From Sulfurospirillum sp. UBA4058 (lineage in GTDB: Bacteria; Campylobacterota; Campylobacteria; Campylobacterales; Sulfurospirillaceae), in assembly GCA_002382085.1 (NCBI GenBank), contig DFZK01000005.1:186001-250000 (forward strand): DNA of 64,000 nucleotides. The letters are read 5' to 3'. The position numbers and the translations under genes are program-made. Below, piece after piece: positions 52,842 to 61,205 of this stretch (the stretch's first letter is position 1; every line of letters starts with the position of its first letter). The notes under the pieces are model-generated. The model did not search any database. It was given only the letters and a program-made list of their open reading frames with translations, and had not been told where the DNA came from.

Positions 52842-54557
52842 ATGTTTTTACCGACGACCAAAGAGGAAATGCAACATCTCGGATGGGACCGTTGCGACGT
52901 TATCCTTGTCACTTCCGACGCGTATATCGATAGTCCTTACATGGGGGTTGCCGTCGTAGGACGCGTTTTGGAAAAAGCGGGCTATAAGGTCGGTATTATC
53001 GCTCAACCGGACGTCACAAGCGATGCCGACATCACGCGATTGGGCGAACCCAAACTCTTTTGGGGCGTGAGCGGCGGAAGCGTGGACTCGATGGTATCCA
53101 ACTATACCGCGACTAAAAAATTTAGAAATTCCGACGACTATACGCCCGGCGGCATCAACAACAAACGTCCCGATCGCGCAAGTCTTGTTTACGTCAATCT
53201 TATTCGACGACACTTTAAAAATACCGTGCCGATTATGCTCGGCGGTATTGAAGCCAGCCTTAGACGAGTCAGTCACTACGATTTTTGGTCGAACGGTATT
53301 CGCAAATCTATTTTGTTTGATGCCAAAGCCGATTATCTGCTTTACGGTATGTCAGATCACAGTGTCGTCGAGTTTGCCGACGCACTTAAAGAAGGTCTTT
53401 CACCTTTACATGTAAGAGGACTTTGTTACATCGCTAAAGAGCCCAAAACCGAGTACCTTCCGCTTCCAAGCCACGAAGAAGTTCTCAGCGATAAGCTCAA
53501 ATTTATGGATATGTTTGATCTCTTTTATCACAATAACGATCCGATTTCCGCCAAAGGGTTATGCCAAAAAGTCGATACGCGCTATCTCATTCAAAATCCT
53601 CCCGCACACTACCTGACAAGCGAAGAGATGGACGAAATCAGCGCGCTTCCTTTTATGCGAGACGCTCATCCGTATTACAAAAAACAAGGGCATATCAAAG
53701 CGTTAGAAACCATCAAATTTTCCATTAACACCCATCAAGGCTGTTACGGCGAATGCAGTTTTTGCGCGATTAGCGTTCATCAAGGACGCACCATTCGAAG
53801 CCGCTCGGAAGCGTCTATTCTCAAAGAAGCCAAACTGTTTACGACCTACAAAGACTTTAAAGGCATTATCTCCGATTTAGGAGGACCGACGGCGAATATG
53901 TACGGGTATGAATGCGCTAAAAAAGTCTCCAAAGGGACGTGTGAGGACAAAAGCTGTATGTTCCCCAAACTCTGCCCTGCCCTCAAACCGACCCATAAAA
54001 AACAAATCGATCTTTTACGCAAAGTACGCGCCATACCCGGTATTAAAAAAGCGTTCGTCGCCTCGGGCATTCGCTACGATCTCATCAGCGAAGATAAAGC
54101 ATACGGTTACGAATACCTTAAAGAGATCGTCGCACACCATTTAAGCGGACAGATGAAAATCGCACCCGAACATATCGACGATGAGATTTTAGCGCTTATG
54201 GGAAAACCGGGGAAAGACTCCTTGGTCGCATTTAAAGCGCTTTTTGATAAGCTGACCAAAGAATCGGGTAAAAAACAATTTTTAACCTATTATCTCATCG
54301 CCGCCCATCCGGGATGTGAAGAAAAACACATGCACTCTTTGAAAAATTTTGCCTCAAACGTGCTAAAAATCAATCCCGAACAAGCGCAAATCTTTACGCC
54401 GACGCCTTCAACGTACGCGACCTTAATGTACTATACGGGCTTACATCCCATCACGCGTCAACCGATTTTTGTCGAAAAAGAGATGCGCAAAAAAGAGCGT
54501 CAAAAAGAGATCGTCGTCGCCAAAGAAAAAAAATACCATAGCGGATTTGATAGCTGA
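52842..54557 (+). CDS. YgiQ-family radical SAM protein
   Basis: A 571-residue enzyme with an N-terminal cobalamin-binding-like region (VILVTSDAYIDSPYMGVAVV) and the radical SAM cluster motif CYGECSFCAI (CxxxCxxC, about 303-312), then FTTYKDFKGIISDLGGPTAN and AHPGCEEKHM. UPF0313/YgiQ proteins have no settled reaction. It is well conserved in the phylum. It carries a TTACATGTAA copy read LHVR at about residue 189. Confidence 0.92.
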   Translation: MFLPTTKEEMQHLGWDRCDVILVTSDAYIDSPYMGVAVVGRVLEKAGYKVGIIAQPDVTSDADITRLGEPKLFWGVSGGSVDSMVSNYTATKKFRNSDDYTPGGINNKRPDRASLVYVNLIRRHFKNTVPIMLGGIEASLRRVSHYDFWSNGIRKSILFDAKADYLLYGMSDHSVVEFADALKEGLSPLHVRGLCYIAKEPKTEYLPLPSHEEVLSDKLKFMDMFDLFYHNNDPISAKGLCQKVDTRYLIQNPPAHYLTSEEMDEISALPFMRDAHPYYKKQGHIKALETIKFSINTHQGCYGECSFCAISVHQGRTIRSRSEASILKEAKLFTTYKDFKGIISDLGGPTANMYGYECAKKVSKGTCEDKSCMFPKLCPALKPTHKKQIDLLRKVRAIPGIKKAFVASGIRYDLISEDKAYGYEYLKEIVAHHLSGQMKIAPEHIDDEILALMGKPGKDSLVAFKALFDKLTKESGKKQFLTYYLIAAHPGCEEKHMHSLKNFASNVLKINPEQAQIFTPTPSTYATLMYYTGLHPITRQPIFVEKEMRKKERQKEIVVAKEKKYHSGFDS

Positions 54558-54634
54558 AACTCAAAGTAACGAAGACTCGCGGACTTCTAGCCGAAGAAAA
54601 CGACGTCTATTCTATTTACATGTAAGGATTTTTT

Positions 54635-54946
54635 ATGAGCGTATTACTGGAAATGAGTATGTTCCCCTTGGAAGGCAGCGGGTCAAAAAGCGCGTTTGTC
54701 GCCAAAATCATCGAGACGATTCATCGAAGCGGCTTTCAGTATAAACTGACGCCGATGAGTACGGTCGTGGAAACCTCTACGATGCAAGAAGCCTTGGCAC
54801 TCGTCGAGCAAGCTTACGATTGCTTGGAAGAGTGCGAACGCGTCTATGCATGTTTAAAATTCGATATTCGCAAAAACCGAGAAGACGGCATGCACCAAAA
54901 AATCGCTTCCGTTCAAGCCAAAATAGACCACGCAATTAAGATGTAA
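54635..54946 (+). CDS. MTH1187-type thiamine-binding protein
   Basis: A 103-residue protein of the MTH1187/YkoF family: SVLLEMSMFPLEGSGSKSAF, then YKLTPMSTVVETSTMQEALA and KFDIRKNREDGM. Members form ferredoxin-like dimers or tetramers and bind thiamine or a related molecule. The ribosome binding site AAGG is supplied by a TTACATGTAAGG copy at 54616-54627. The stop codon overlaps the -35 box of the next gene. Confidence 0.88.
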   Translation: MSVLLEMSMFPLEGSGSKSAFVAKIIETIHRSGFQYKLTPMSTVVETSTMQEALALVEQAYDCLEECERVYACLKFDIRKNREDGMHQKIASVQAKIDHAIKM

Positions 54947-54970
54947 AGAAAAGACGTTTTGCGCCGATTT
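54944..54970 (+). promoter_or_regulatory. sigma-28 (FliA) promoter
   Basis: TAAA (54944-54947), a spacer of exactly 15 bases, then GCCGATTT (54963-54970) match the flagellar sigma-28 consensus TAAA-N15-GCCGATAA in ten of twelve bases. It lies 30 bases before the gene at 55000. Confidence 0.75.
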
Positions 54971-54999
54971 AGGTGATACGTAGTCTAAAGGGGCACACT

Positions 55000-55530
55000 A
55001 TGCAAAGCATACAATCGATTAATGCAGACAATTACAGTTACAACAGTTTCGGCTTTTCATTGCAAACCAGTAGCGGCGACGTCATCGATCTGAACATGTA
55101 CGACGAACGCTCGGCTAGTATTTCACACGAACAAACCGATAACACGCAAAGTACGATGCTCTCGCTTTCGCACGCGTACGGTTACAGTTTTCATTACGAA
55201 GGCGACGGAATCGACGAAAACGACCAAAAAGAGATTGATGCGGCGATGAAGTTGGTGCAACCGCAAATCGACGCGTATCTTTCCAACGTCCAAAAAAGTT
55301 CCGAAACCGTTACGCTCGCATCCACCGTCAATACCGCTTACGATATTAACCAAACTTTGCCGGAGGCTAAAGATCAAAATATGCAAAATTATACCAATAA
55401 TTCTTTGTTAAAATTGATCGATCAAATGATGGAACAAGCCGATAAGCAAAATGAAACCGTGCTTGACGGAGCACAGAAACTTTTTGAAAGCGTTCTTAAA
55501 CAGCAAAAAGGCTTTGAGCTTTACATGTAA
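55000..55530 (+). CDS. hypothetical protein under sigma-28 control (late flagellar regulon)
   Basis: A 176-residue soluble protein starting QSIQSINADNYSYNSFGFSL, rich in Ser, Asn, Gln and Asp, with a helical C-terminal half (LLKLIDQMMEQADKQNETVL). It has no signal peptide or Cys. AAAGGGG precedes the ATG at 55000; an ATG at 54973 is unlikely because it lies at the promoter. A class 3 flagellar or co-regulated gene is inferred from the promoter. The last codons TAC ATG TAA lie in a TTACATGTAA copy. Family not recognised. Confidence 0.72.
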   Translation: MQSIQSINADNYSYNSFGFSLQTSSGDVIDLNMYDERSASISHEQTDNTQSTMLSLSHAYGYSFHYEGDGIDENDQKEIDAAMKLVQPQIDAYLSNVQKSSETVTLASTVNTAYDINQTLPEAKDQNMQNYTNNSLLKLIDQMMEQADKQNETVLDGAQKLFESVLKQQKGFELYM

Positions 55531-55574
55531 AGCTTCGCCTTTTTCTTCCTTCTCTTCTAACGCCCTTTTTTTCA

Positions 55575-55604
55575 TTGACATTTTTGCGTGATTTTCTATA
55601 TAAT
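55575..55604 (+). promoter_or_regulatory. vegetative promoter for the PhnD-like/GGDEF-EAL pair
   Basis: TTGACA (55575-55580), an 18-base spacer and TATAAT (55599-55604) give a near-consensus sigma-70 promoter, 35 bases before the GTG start at 55639. Confidence 0.75.
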
Positions 55605-55638
55605 TCGCGCCAATTGTGTGACAAAAAGGTGATATTGA

Positions 55639-56466
55639 GTGTTTAATTTTAAGTTTGTTTTCGTATGTTTCGTCAGTTTAGTTTCCACGCTTTTTGCCCA
55701 AGAATTAGAAAGCCTCAAAATAGGCATCGCACCGCACTCTTCCGCTCGTATTATTTATGAAGCGCATCGCGATCTCAAAACATTTTTAGAAGATTATTTC
55801 CATCGTCCCGTACAAATTTTGAGTGCGAAAACGTTTAGTGATTTTGCCGAAACATGCGATCGAGGCGATACGTACGATCTCATTATCACCTCTCCGAATT
55901 TAGCGTATTTAGCCCAACACCAAGCGCATTACGTACCGCTCATGACGTATACTAAAGGTTTAGAGACGATTATTTTAAGCCGCACGTCTGCTTCGCTGAA
56001 AGAGCATCCTAAGAGCATTAAAATCGCAGGACAAGACCCCGTCTCTTACGCAACGCTGTGTGGAGAAGAGTGGTTGGAACAACAAGGTTACGTTCCGGGA
56101 AAAAATTTAACGTACAGTTATTACATCAGTGCTTCGGACAGTTTGGCGACCTTATTGCTCAAAAACCAAGTCGATCTTATTATTATTTCGTTACCCAATT
56201 ATTTGCGATTGGATCAAGAACTGCAAAATCAGCTTTTCGTCGTCTACCACAGTCAACCGAAACCGGGGCGCATTTTTTTAGCCAAAGCGTCAAAGGGTCT
56301 TGCGATAGAAGAATGGCACAATGCGCTACTTGCTTTTTCCCAAAGTCAAGAAGGCGCACGTCATCTTGTAGCGACTAAATTAGAAGGTTTTGAGATGCTT
56401 GAACCGGATGCTTTGGACAACTTGCACGGCATAGCCCAAAAAACCTCCTCGCGATTAATGCGTTGA
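55639..56466 (+). CDS. PhnD-like periplasmic binding protein
   Basis: A 275-residue protein with a signal peptide (VCFVSLVSTLFAQ) starting at GTG 55639. The PhnD-type fold is shown by LKIGIAPHSSARIIYEAHRD (about 25), YDLIITSPNLAYLAQHQ (about 82) and AKASKGLAIEEWHNALLAFS near the end. Relatives bind phosphonate, phosphite or phosphate for transport, but no ABC permease is adjacent. Its stop overlaps the start of the GGDEF-EAL gene (TTGA), so it probably acts as the sensor for that protein. The ligand is not known. Confidence 0.85.
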   Translation: MFNFKFVFVCFVSLVSTLFAQELESLKIGIAPHSSARIIYEAHRDLKTFLEDYFHRPVQILSAKTFSDFAETCDRGDTYDLIITSPNLAYLAQHQAHYVPLMTYTKGLETIILSRTSASLKEHPKSIKIAGQDPVSYATLCGEEWLEQQGYVPGKNLTYSYYISASDSLATLLLKNQVDLIIISLPNYLRLDQELQNQLFVVYHSQPKPGRIFLAKASKGLAIEEWHNALLAFSQSQEGARHLVATKLEGFEMLEPDALDNLHGIAQKTSSRLMR

Positions 56467-58916
56467 AACAATCGATGAAGCTCTCTCTTGCATGGAAATG
56501 GCTTATTGCCGCGTTACTCATCGAAAGCGTTATGCTTTCGATCCTTGTCTATCGTAACGTCGAACAATTAAGCGATAATTTATTACGACAAACCGACCAA
56601 CGTCTTCAAGCCGAAAAAGTCCTTTTACAAAGTGCATTGATCGCCCCGTTCGTTCAAAACGACTATGCAACGGTTCAAGCCATTTTAGAAGAGTCGTACC
56701 AAAACCTTAACATGCTTTATTTGGTCGCACTTGATCTTCAAAATAAGCCGATCGCAAGCGTCGGAGCAGTCGATTTAAATGCGCTTCAAACCCTTCAGCA
56801 CACTCCCTTAAATGCGCAAAGCGTTGAAGAACCCACCTATGATACCTCCATCGATCTGATGATTTCCGATCAGAAAATCGGTTCCCTGTGCATCGGAATT
56901 TCTACGGAGTTTTATCAAACGGAACGTCATTCGATGATGCTCAAAAGTATTGCCATCGCCTTGGTTGAATTACTTTTATCCGCGCTTATTCTTAATTTAC
57001 TTGCCCGTTGGATCAACCAAAACCTGATACGGCTCACCCAAAGCGCACAAGCCATATCCGAGGGAAATTATGCCAAGCGTGTTGAATTGAGCCACGATAG
57101 AGAAATTTCAAAACTTGCAACCGCATTTAACGCAATGGCGCAAAGCATTCAAGAACGCATCCTCACGCTAGAACAGCTTCACATCAAAGAGCAGTCCTTA
57201 AGCAAGCAATTAGAATACAACGCTCATTACGACGTTTTGACGCATCTTCCTAATCGTGTTTTACTCTCCGAGCGACTGCATCAAGCACTGCTTAAAGCCG
57301 ATAGTAACGGGAAGCTCGTCGGCGTTATCTATCTTGACCTTGACGGTTTTAAAAGCGTCAACGATACCTACGGTCACTTTACCGGAGATCAACTCTTGAT
57401 GATCGTCGCGCAAAAGATGCAACACGTCATGCACGAAAACGATACGATAGCACGAATCGGCGGCGATGAATTCGTCATCGTTCTCCAAAACATCGAGGAA
57501 GCGTATGCGTGTCAGATAGTCTTGGAACGCTTACTCAAAACCCTATCCGAGCCCGTATTGTTAGGCAATATTAAGCTGGCGATTTCGTGCAGTATCGGCG
57601 TGACGCTCTACCCTATGGACCATCACGATGCAGAGCAACTGATACGCCACGCCGATCAAGCGATGTATAGTGCCAAACAATCCGGTAAAAATCGGTATCA
57701 TTTTTTCGACTTCAATGAAAATAAACTCTTAAAAGCAATGAACGATGAGCTAAGCGCAATCGCACAGGGATTAAAACATCAAGAATTTGTTTTACACTAC
57801 CAACCCAAAGTAAACATGCAAACGGGAGTTATCGTCGGCGTCGAAGCGTTAATACGTTGGGAGCATCCGCAAAAAGGTCTTTTATTACCGATGACGTTTA
57901 TTCCGCTGATCGAACGCCATCCCCTCATCGTCAAACTCGGAGAATGGGTCATTAGCCAAGTCTTATGGCAACTCAGAGAATGGAATGCAAAAGGACTCTT
58001 TCTGCCCGTTAGCATCAATATCAGCGCGTATCAACTGCAAGAAGAGACGTTTTTAGAGCGTTTGAAAATTTTATGGGAGGATTACGCGGATATTTTACCC
58101 GATCAGTTGGAGATCGAAATATTGGAAACCAGTGCACTCGAAGAGATCGATCGTGTTTCACATATCATTCACGAATGTTCCGCTATGGGAATTCACTTTG
58201 CATTAGACGATTTTGGAACAGGCTATTCCACTTTAATGCACCTTAAAAAATTGCCTGCAAAAATTTTAAAAATGGATAAAAGTTTTATCGCCGATATGGT
58301 TGCCAATCCGGAAGACCTTACCATCGTAGAAGGCGTGATCGGTTTGGCAAAATCGTTTCATAAAAACATTATTGCCGAAGGCGTCGAAAGCGTCGAACAC
58401 GGTATTTTTTTATTGCTACAAGGCTGTCAATACGCACAAGGGTACGGGATTGCACGACCGATGAATGCCGATCGACTCGTCCAATGGATCGCCGATCCGC
58501 AATCCATGAAAGAGAATCTACGCATTTGGCGACGCTACGGCTACGATTCCGCCGCATTACCGTGGCTGTATGCACTTTGCGAGCATAATGCATGGATTAA
58601 CCATTTGAAAAATTATATCGACCGCACCCAACCGACGCCGCCTGAAATGAGTGCCGATTTATGCTACTTCGGGAAATGGCTACAAGATAAACCTTTGCGC
58701 GCATACCGTGAAAAAGCATGGTTCCGCGCATTTGAGACCCGTCACGAACATCTTCATTTTCTAGCAAAAGAACTCCTTGATGCTTTTGCGATAGAATCGC
58801 ATGAGTCTCTTTGCACCCGAATGAACCAAATAGAAACACTGCATCAAGAGATGGTTAAATCGATTTTTTTACGGATACGCAAAGAGATCAAACAGACGCT
58901 CCCCAAGGCTTCTTAG
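56463..58916 (+). CDS. membrane GGDEF-EAL protein with HAMP and C-terminal CZB zinc domain
   Basis: An 817-residue signalling protein: membrane helix at about 10-30, periplasmic domain to about 160, second helix at about 163-185, HAMP, coiled coil, GGDEF domain with intact RIGGDEFVIVL (about 333), EAL domain with intact GVEALIRWEHP (about 460) and LDDFGTGYSTLMHLKKLP. The last 115 residues are CZB-like: HNAWINH (about 708), CYFGKW (about 732) and RHEHLHFLA (about 760), a His/Cys/His/His zinc set. It could make or break c-di-GMP in response to zinc and to the PhnD-like partner. Confidence 0.92.
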   Translation: MKQSMKLSLAWKWLIAALLIESVMLSILVYRNVEQLSDNLLRQTDQRLQAEKVLLQSALIAPFVQNDYATVQAILEESYQNLNMLYLVALDLQNKPIASVGAVDLNALQTLQHTPLNAQSVEEPTYDTSIDLMISDQKIGSLCIGISTEFYQTERHSMMLKSIAIALVELLLSALILNLLARWINQNLIRLTQSAQAISEGNYAKRVELSHDREISKLATAFNAMAQSIQERILTLEQLHIKEQSLSKQLEYNAHYDVLTHLPNRVLLSERLHQALLKADSNGKLVGVIYLDLDGFKSVNDTYGHFTGDQLLMIVAQKMQHVMHENDTIARIGGDEFVIVLQNIEEAYACQIVLERLLKTLSEPVLLGNIKLAISCSIGVTLYPMDHHDAEQLIRHADQAMYSAKQSGKNRYHFFDFNENKLLKAMNDELSAIAQGLKHQEFVLHYQPKVNMQTGVIVGVEALIRWEHPQKGLLLPMTFIPLIERHPLIVKLGEWVISQVLWQLREWNAKGLFLPVSINISAYQLQEETFLERLKILWEDYADILPDQLEIEILETSALEEIDRVSHIIHECSAMGIHFALDDFGTGYSTLMHLKKLPAKILKMDKSFIADMVANPEDLTIVEGVIGLAKSFHKNIIAEGVESVEHGIFLLLQGCQYAQGYGIARPMNADRLVQWIADPQSMKENLRIWRRYGYDSAALPWLYALCEHNAWINHLKNYIDRTQPTPPEMSADLCYFGKWLQDKPLRAYREKAWFRAFETRHEHLHFLAKELLDAFAIESHESLCTRMNQIETLHQEMVKSIFLRIRKEIKQTLPKAS

Positions 58917-58965
58917 CACGATACGTTTTCAAGTGAAGATAAAATAAAACAGCATCGAAGGTGCG

Positions 58966-58990
58966 CGGGAACTCTGCCGAAGAGAACCCG
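58966..58990. terminator. weak hairpin between convergent genes
   Basis: CGGG-AA-CTCT (58966-58975) and AGAG-AA-CCCG (58981-58990) pair with an AA/AA internal loop, 50 bases after the GGDEF-EAL stop. No T tract follows. Confidence 0.35.
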
Positions 58991-59049
58991 GTGTTAACGT
59001 AGCCTTTAGAGCTTTGCTTTAAAAGCGTATCAAACGTTCTGCAAGAACA

Positions 59050-59787
59050 TTAATGAAAGCTCTCGACCATTTTGCCGACCAACAAGTTCCATCCGTCGAC
59101 CAAGACAAAAATCAGCAGTTTAAACGGCAAAGAGATCATCGCCGGAGGTAACATCATCATACCCATCGCCATTAAAACGGAGCTGACGACCATATCGATC
59201 ACCAGAAACGGCAAATAGAGTAAAAAACCGATCTCAAACGCCGTTTTCATCTCACTAATCATAAACGCGGAAACGGCAATCGTTAAGGGAATCTCTTCAA
59301 TATTTTTGGGGTTTTCCAATTGTCGAATACGAAAAAAAAGTGCTAAATCTTTTTCACGCGTATTGCGTACCATAAAAGCTTTAAACGGTGCCGCACCTTT
59401 TTCAAACGCTTCTTGATAGCCGATTTTTTCTTCCAAATAAGGCTTAATCCCGACGTTGTAAGACTCTTTGGCAACCGGTTCCATAATGAAAAACGTTAGC
59501 ACCATCGCCAATGAGACTAACACTTGCGTCGGCGGAAGTTGCTGCGTACCCAATGCTTGGCGTAAAAACGAGAAAACGATGGTCAAACGTAAGAAACTCG
59601 TCATCATAAAGATTAACGACGGGGCTAAGACAAGAATCGTTAAGACTAAAACAAGATTGAGGCTCGTCACCAATTGTTGCGGAGAATTGGGTGCGCTTAA
59701 AGAGAGATTGACGGTCGGAATGGTATCGGCGGCAAAGCTTGCACATCCCAATATCAAGATTAAAACGACTCGCATCACTGTTTTCAA
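59050..59787 (-). CDS. fliP: flagellar type III export protein FliP
   Basis: A 245-residue inner-membrane protein with a signal peptide (VLILILGCASFAA), then LTILVLAPSLIFMMTSFLRL (about 50), PTQVLVSLAMVLTFFIM (about 87) and the C-terminal pair of helices including IGFLLYLPFLVIDMVVSSVL and MMLPPAMISLPFKLLIFVLV. FliP pentamers form the export gate core. It stands alone here and is convergent with the GGDEF-EAL gene. Confidence 0.96.
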   Translation of the reverse strand: MKTVMRVVLILILGCASFAADTIPTVNLSLSAPNSPQQLVTSLNLVLVLTILVLAPSLIFMMTSFLRLTIVFSFLRQALGTQQLPPTQVLVSLAMVLTFFIMEPVAKESYNVGIKPYLEEKIGYQEAFEKGAAPFKAFMVRNTREKDLALFFRIRQLENPKNIEEIPLTIAVSAFMISEMKTAFEIGFLLYLPFLVIDMVVSSVLMAMGMMMLPPAMISLPFKLLIFVLVDGWNLLVGKMVESFH

Positions 59788-59903
59788 CGGCTATCCTCAT
59801 AAAATAATGCATCATTCTAGTCGGTTTTGCGTTAAAAAGCATTTAATTTTTAAACAACTTTTCGTTAAAATAACCCTTATTTCATCTTCTTAGGAACATC
59901 CGT

Positions 59904-61205
59904 ATGAATATTTCGATCGCGATTATGGCGGCAGGTCTCGGTACCCGCATGAAATCCCCTCTTCCCAAAGTCCTCCACGCGATTAGCGGTTTTGAGATGC
60001 TTTACCACATTATTAAAGAGGCGCAAAAAATCAGCGACGATATCCATGTCGTTTTATACCATCAATCCGATCTCGTTCAAGAACGTATGAACGCTTATTT
60101 TCACGGTATCCGCTACGTCATTCAAGACCACAAAACGTTTCCCGGTACGGGCGGAGCGATCATGGGCGTAACCCCTAAATACGATCGCTTGTTGGTTTTA
60201 AGCGGAGATATGCCGCTTTTGGAAGCGAGCGATATGCAACGCTTTTTAGAGATAGACGCCGACGTCGTCATGAGCAGCTTTTATGCGAAAGAGCCTTTCG
60301 GATACGGCAGAGTCGTTATGAATGATCGTTCCGACGTCGAAAAAATCGTCGAAGAAAAAGACGCAAACGATGAAGAAAAAAAGATTACCGCGGTCAATGC
60401 GGGTGTTTATCTGTTTAAATCCCTCTTTTTACGCGACTATTTGCCGTTGCTTGAGAACAAAAACCGCCAAAACGAATACTATTTGACCGACTTAATCGCT
60501 TTGGCACATCGCGATCAACGACGCGTTAAAGCACTCCTCGTCAACGAAGAAACCTTTATGGGCGTCAATTCTAAATACCACCTTTCACAAGCCGAAGAGA
60601 TCATGCAACGACGCATCAAACGCCGTTTTATGGAACAAGGCGTGATTATGCGTTTAGCAGAGACGATTTACATCGAAGCCGACGTCGAACTCAAAGGCGA
60701 ATGCATCCTCGAAAACGGCGTGACGCTTTTACGAGGAACTTCGTTAGAGAACGTTCACGTCAAGGCACACAGCGTGATCGAAAAAAGCACGCTTAAAAAC
60801 TCCGATATCGGTCCGATGGCGCGCATTCGCCCCGACTCCATGATCGAAGATACGCACATCGGTAACTTCGTCGAAGTCAAAAAATCAACGCTTAAAGGGG
60901 TTAAAGCCGGACATTTAAGCTATCTCGGGGATGCGAGTATCGATGAGGGAACCAATATCGGTTGCGGAACGATTACATGTAATTACGACGGCAAGAAAAA
61001 ATACCGCACGATTATCGGCAAAAACGTCTTTGTCGGAAGCGATACGCAACTGGTTGCACCCGTTACGATCGAAGACGACGTCATGATCGCTTCGGGAACG
61101 ACGGTCACGAAAAATATTCCCAAAGGCTCACTGGCGATCAACCGCGAACCCTTGAAGATCGTTGAGGGATTTTTTTATAAATTTTTCGGGAAAAAAGATG
61201 CGTAA
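59904..61205 (+). CDS. glmU: bifunctional UDP-GlcNAc pyrophosphorylase / glucosamine-1-phosphate acetyltransferase
   Basis: A 433-residue enzyme. The N-terminal nucleotidyltransferase shows IAIMAAGLGTRMKSPLPKVL and PGTGGAIMGV. The C-terminal left-handed beta helix (about 230-430) has hexapeptides around YLGDASIDEGTNIGCGTITC and NYDGKKKYRT. It makes UDP-GlcNAc for peptidoglycan and LPS. It contains a TTACATGTAA copy (60973). The end overlaps coaBC by 8 bases. Confidence 0.96.
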   Translation: MNISIAIMAAGLGTRMKSPLPKVLHAISGFEMLYHIIKEAQKISDDIHVVLYHQSDLVQERMNAYFHGIRYVIQDHKTFPGTGGAIMGVTPKYDRLLVLSGDMPLLEASDMQRFLEIDADVVMSSFYAKEPFGYGRVVMNDRSDVEKIVEEKDANDEEKKITAVNAGVYLFKSLFLRDYLPLLENKNRQNEYYLTDLIALAHRDQRRVKALLVNEETFMGVNSKYHLSQAEEIMQRRIKRRFMEQGVIMRLAETIYIEADVELKGECILENGVTLLRGTSLENVHVKAHSVIEKSTLKNSDIGPMARIRPDSMIEDTHIGNFVEVKKSTLKGVKAGHLSYLGDASIDEGTNIGCGTITCNYDGKKKYRTIIGKNVFVGSDTQLVAPVTIEDDVMIASGTTVTKNIPKGSLAINREPLKIVEGFFYKFFGKKDA

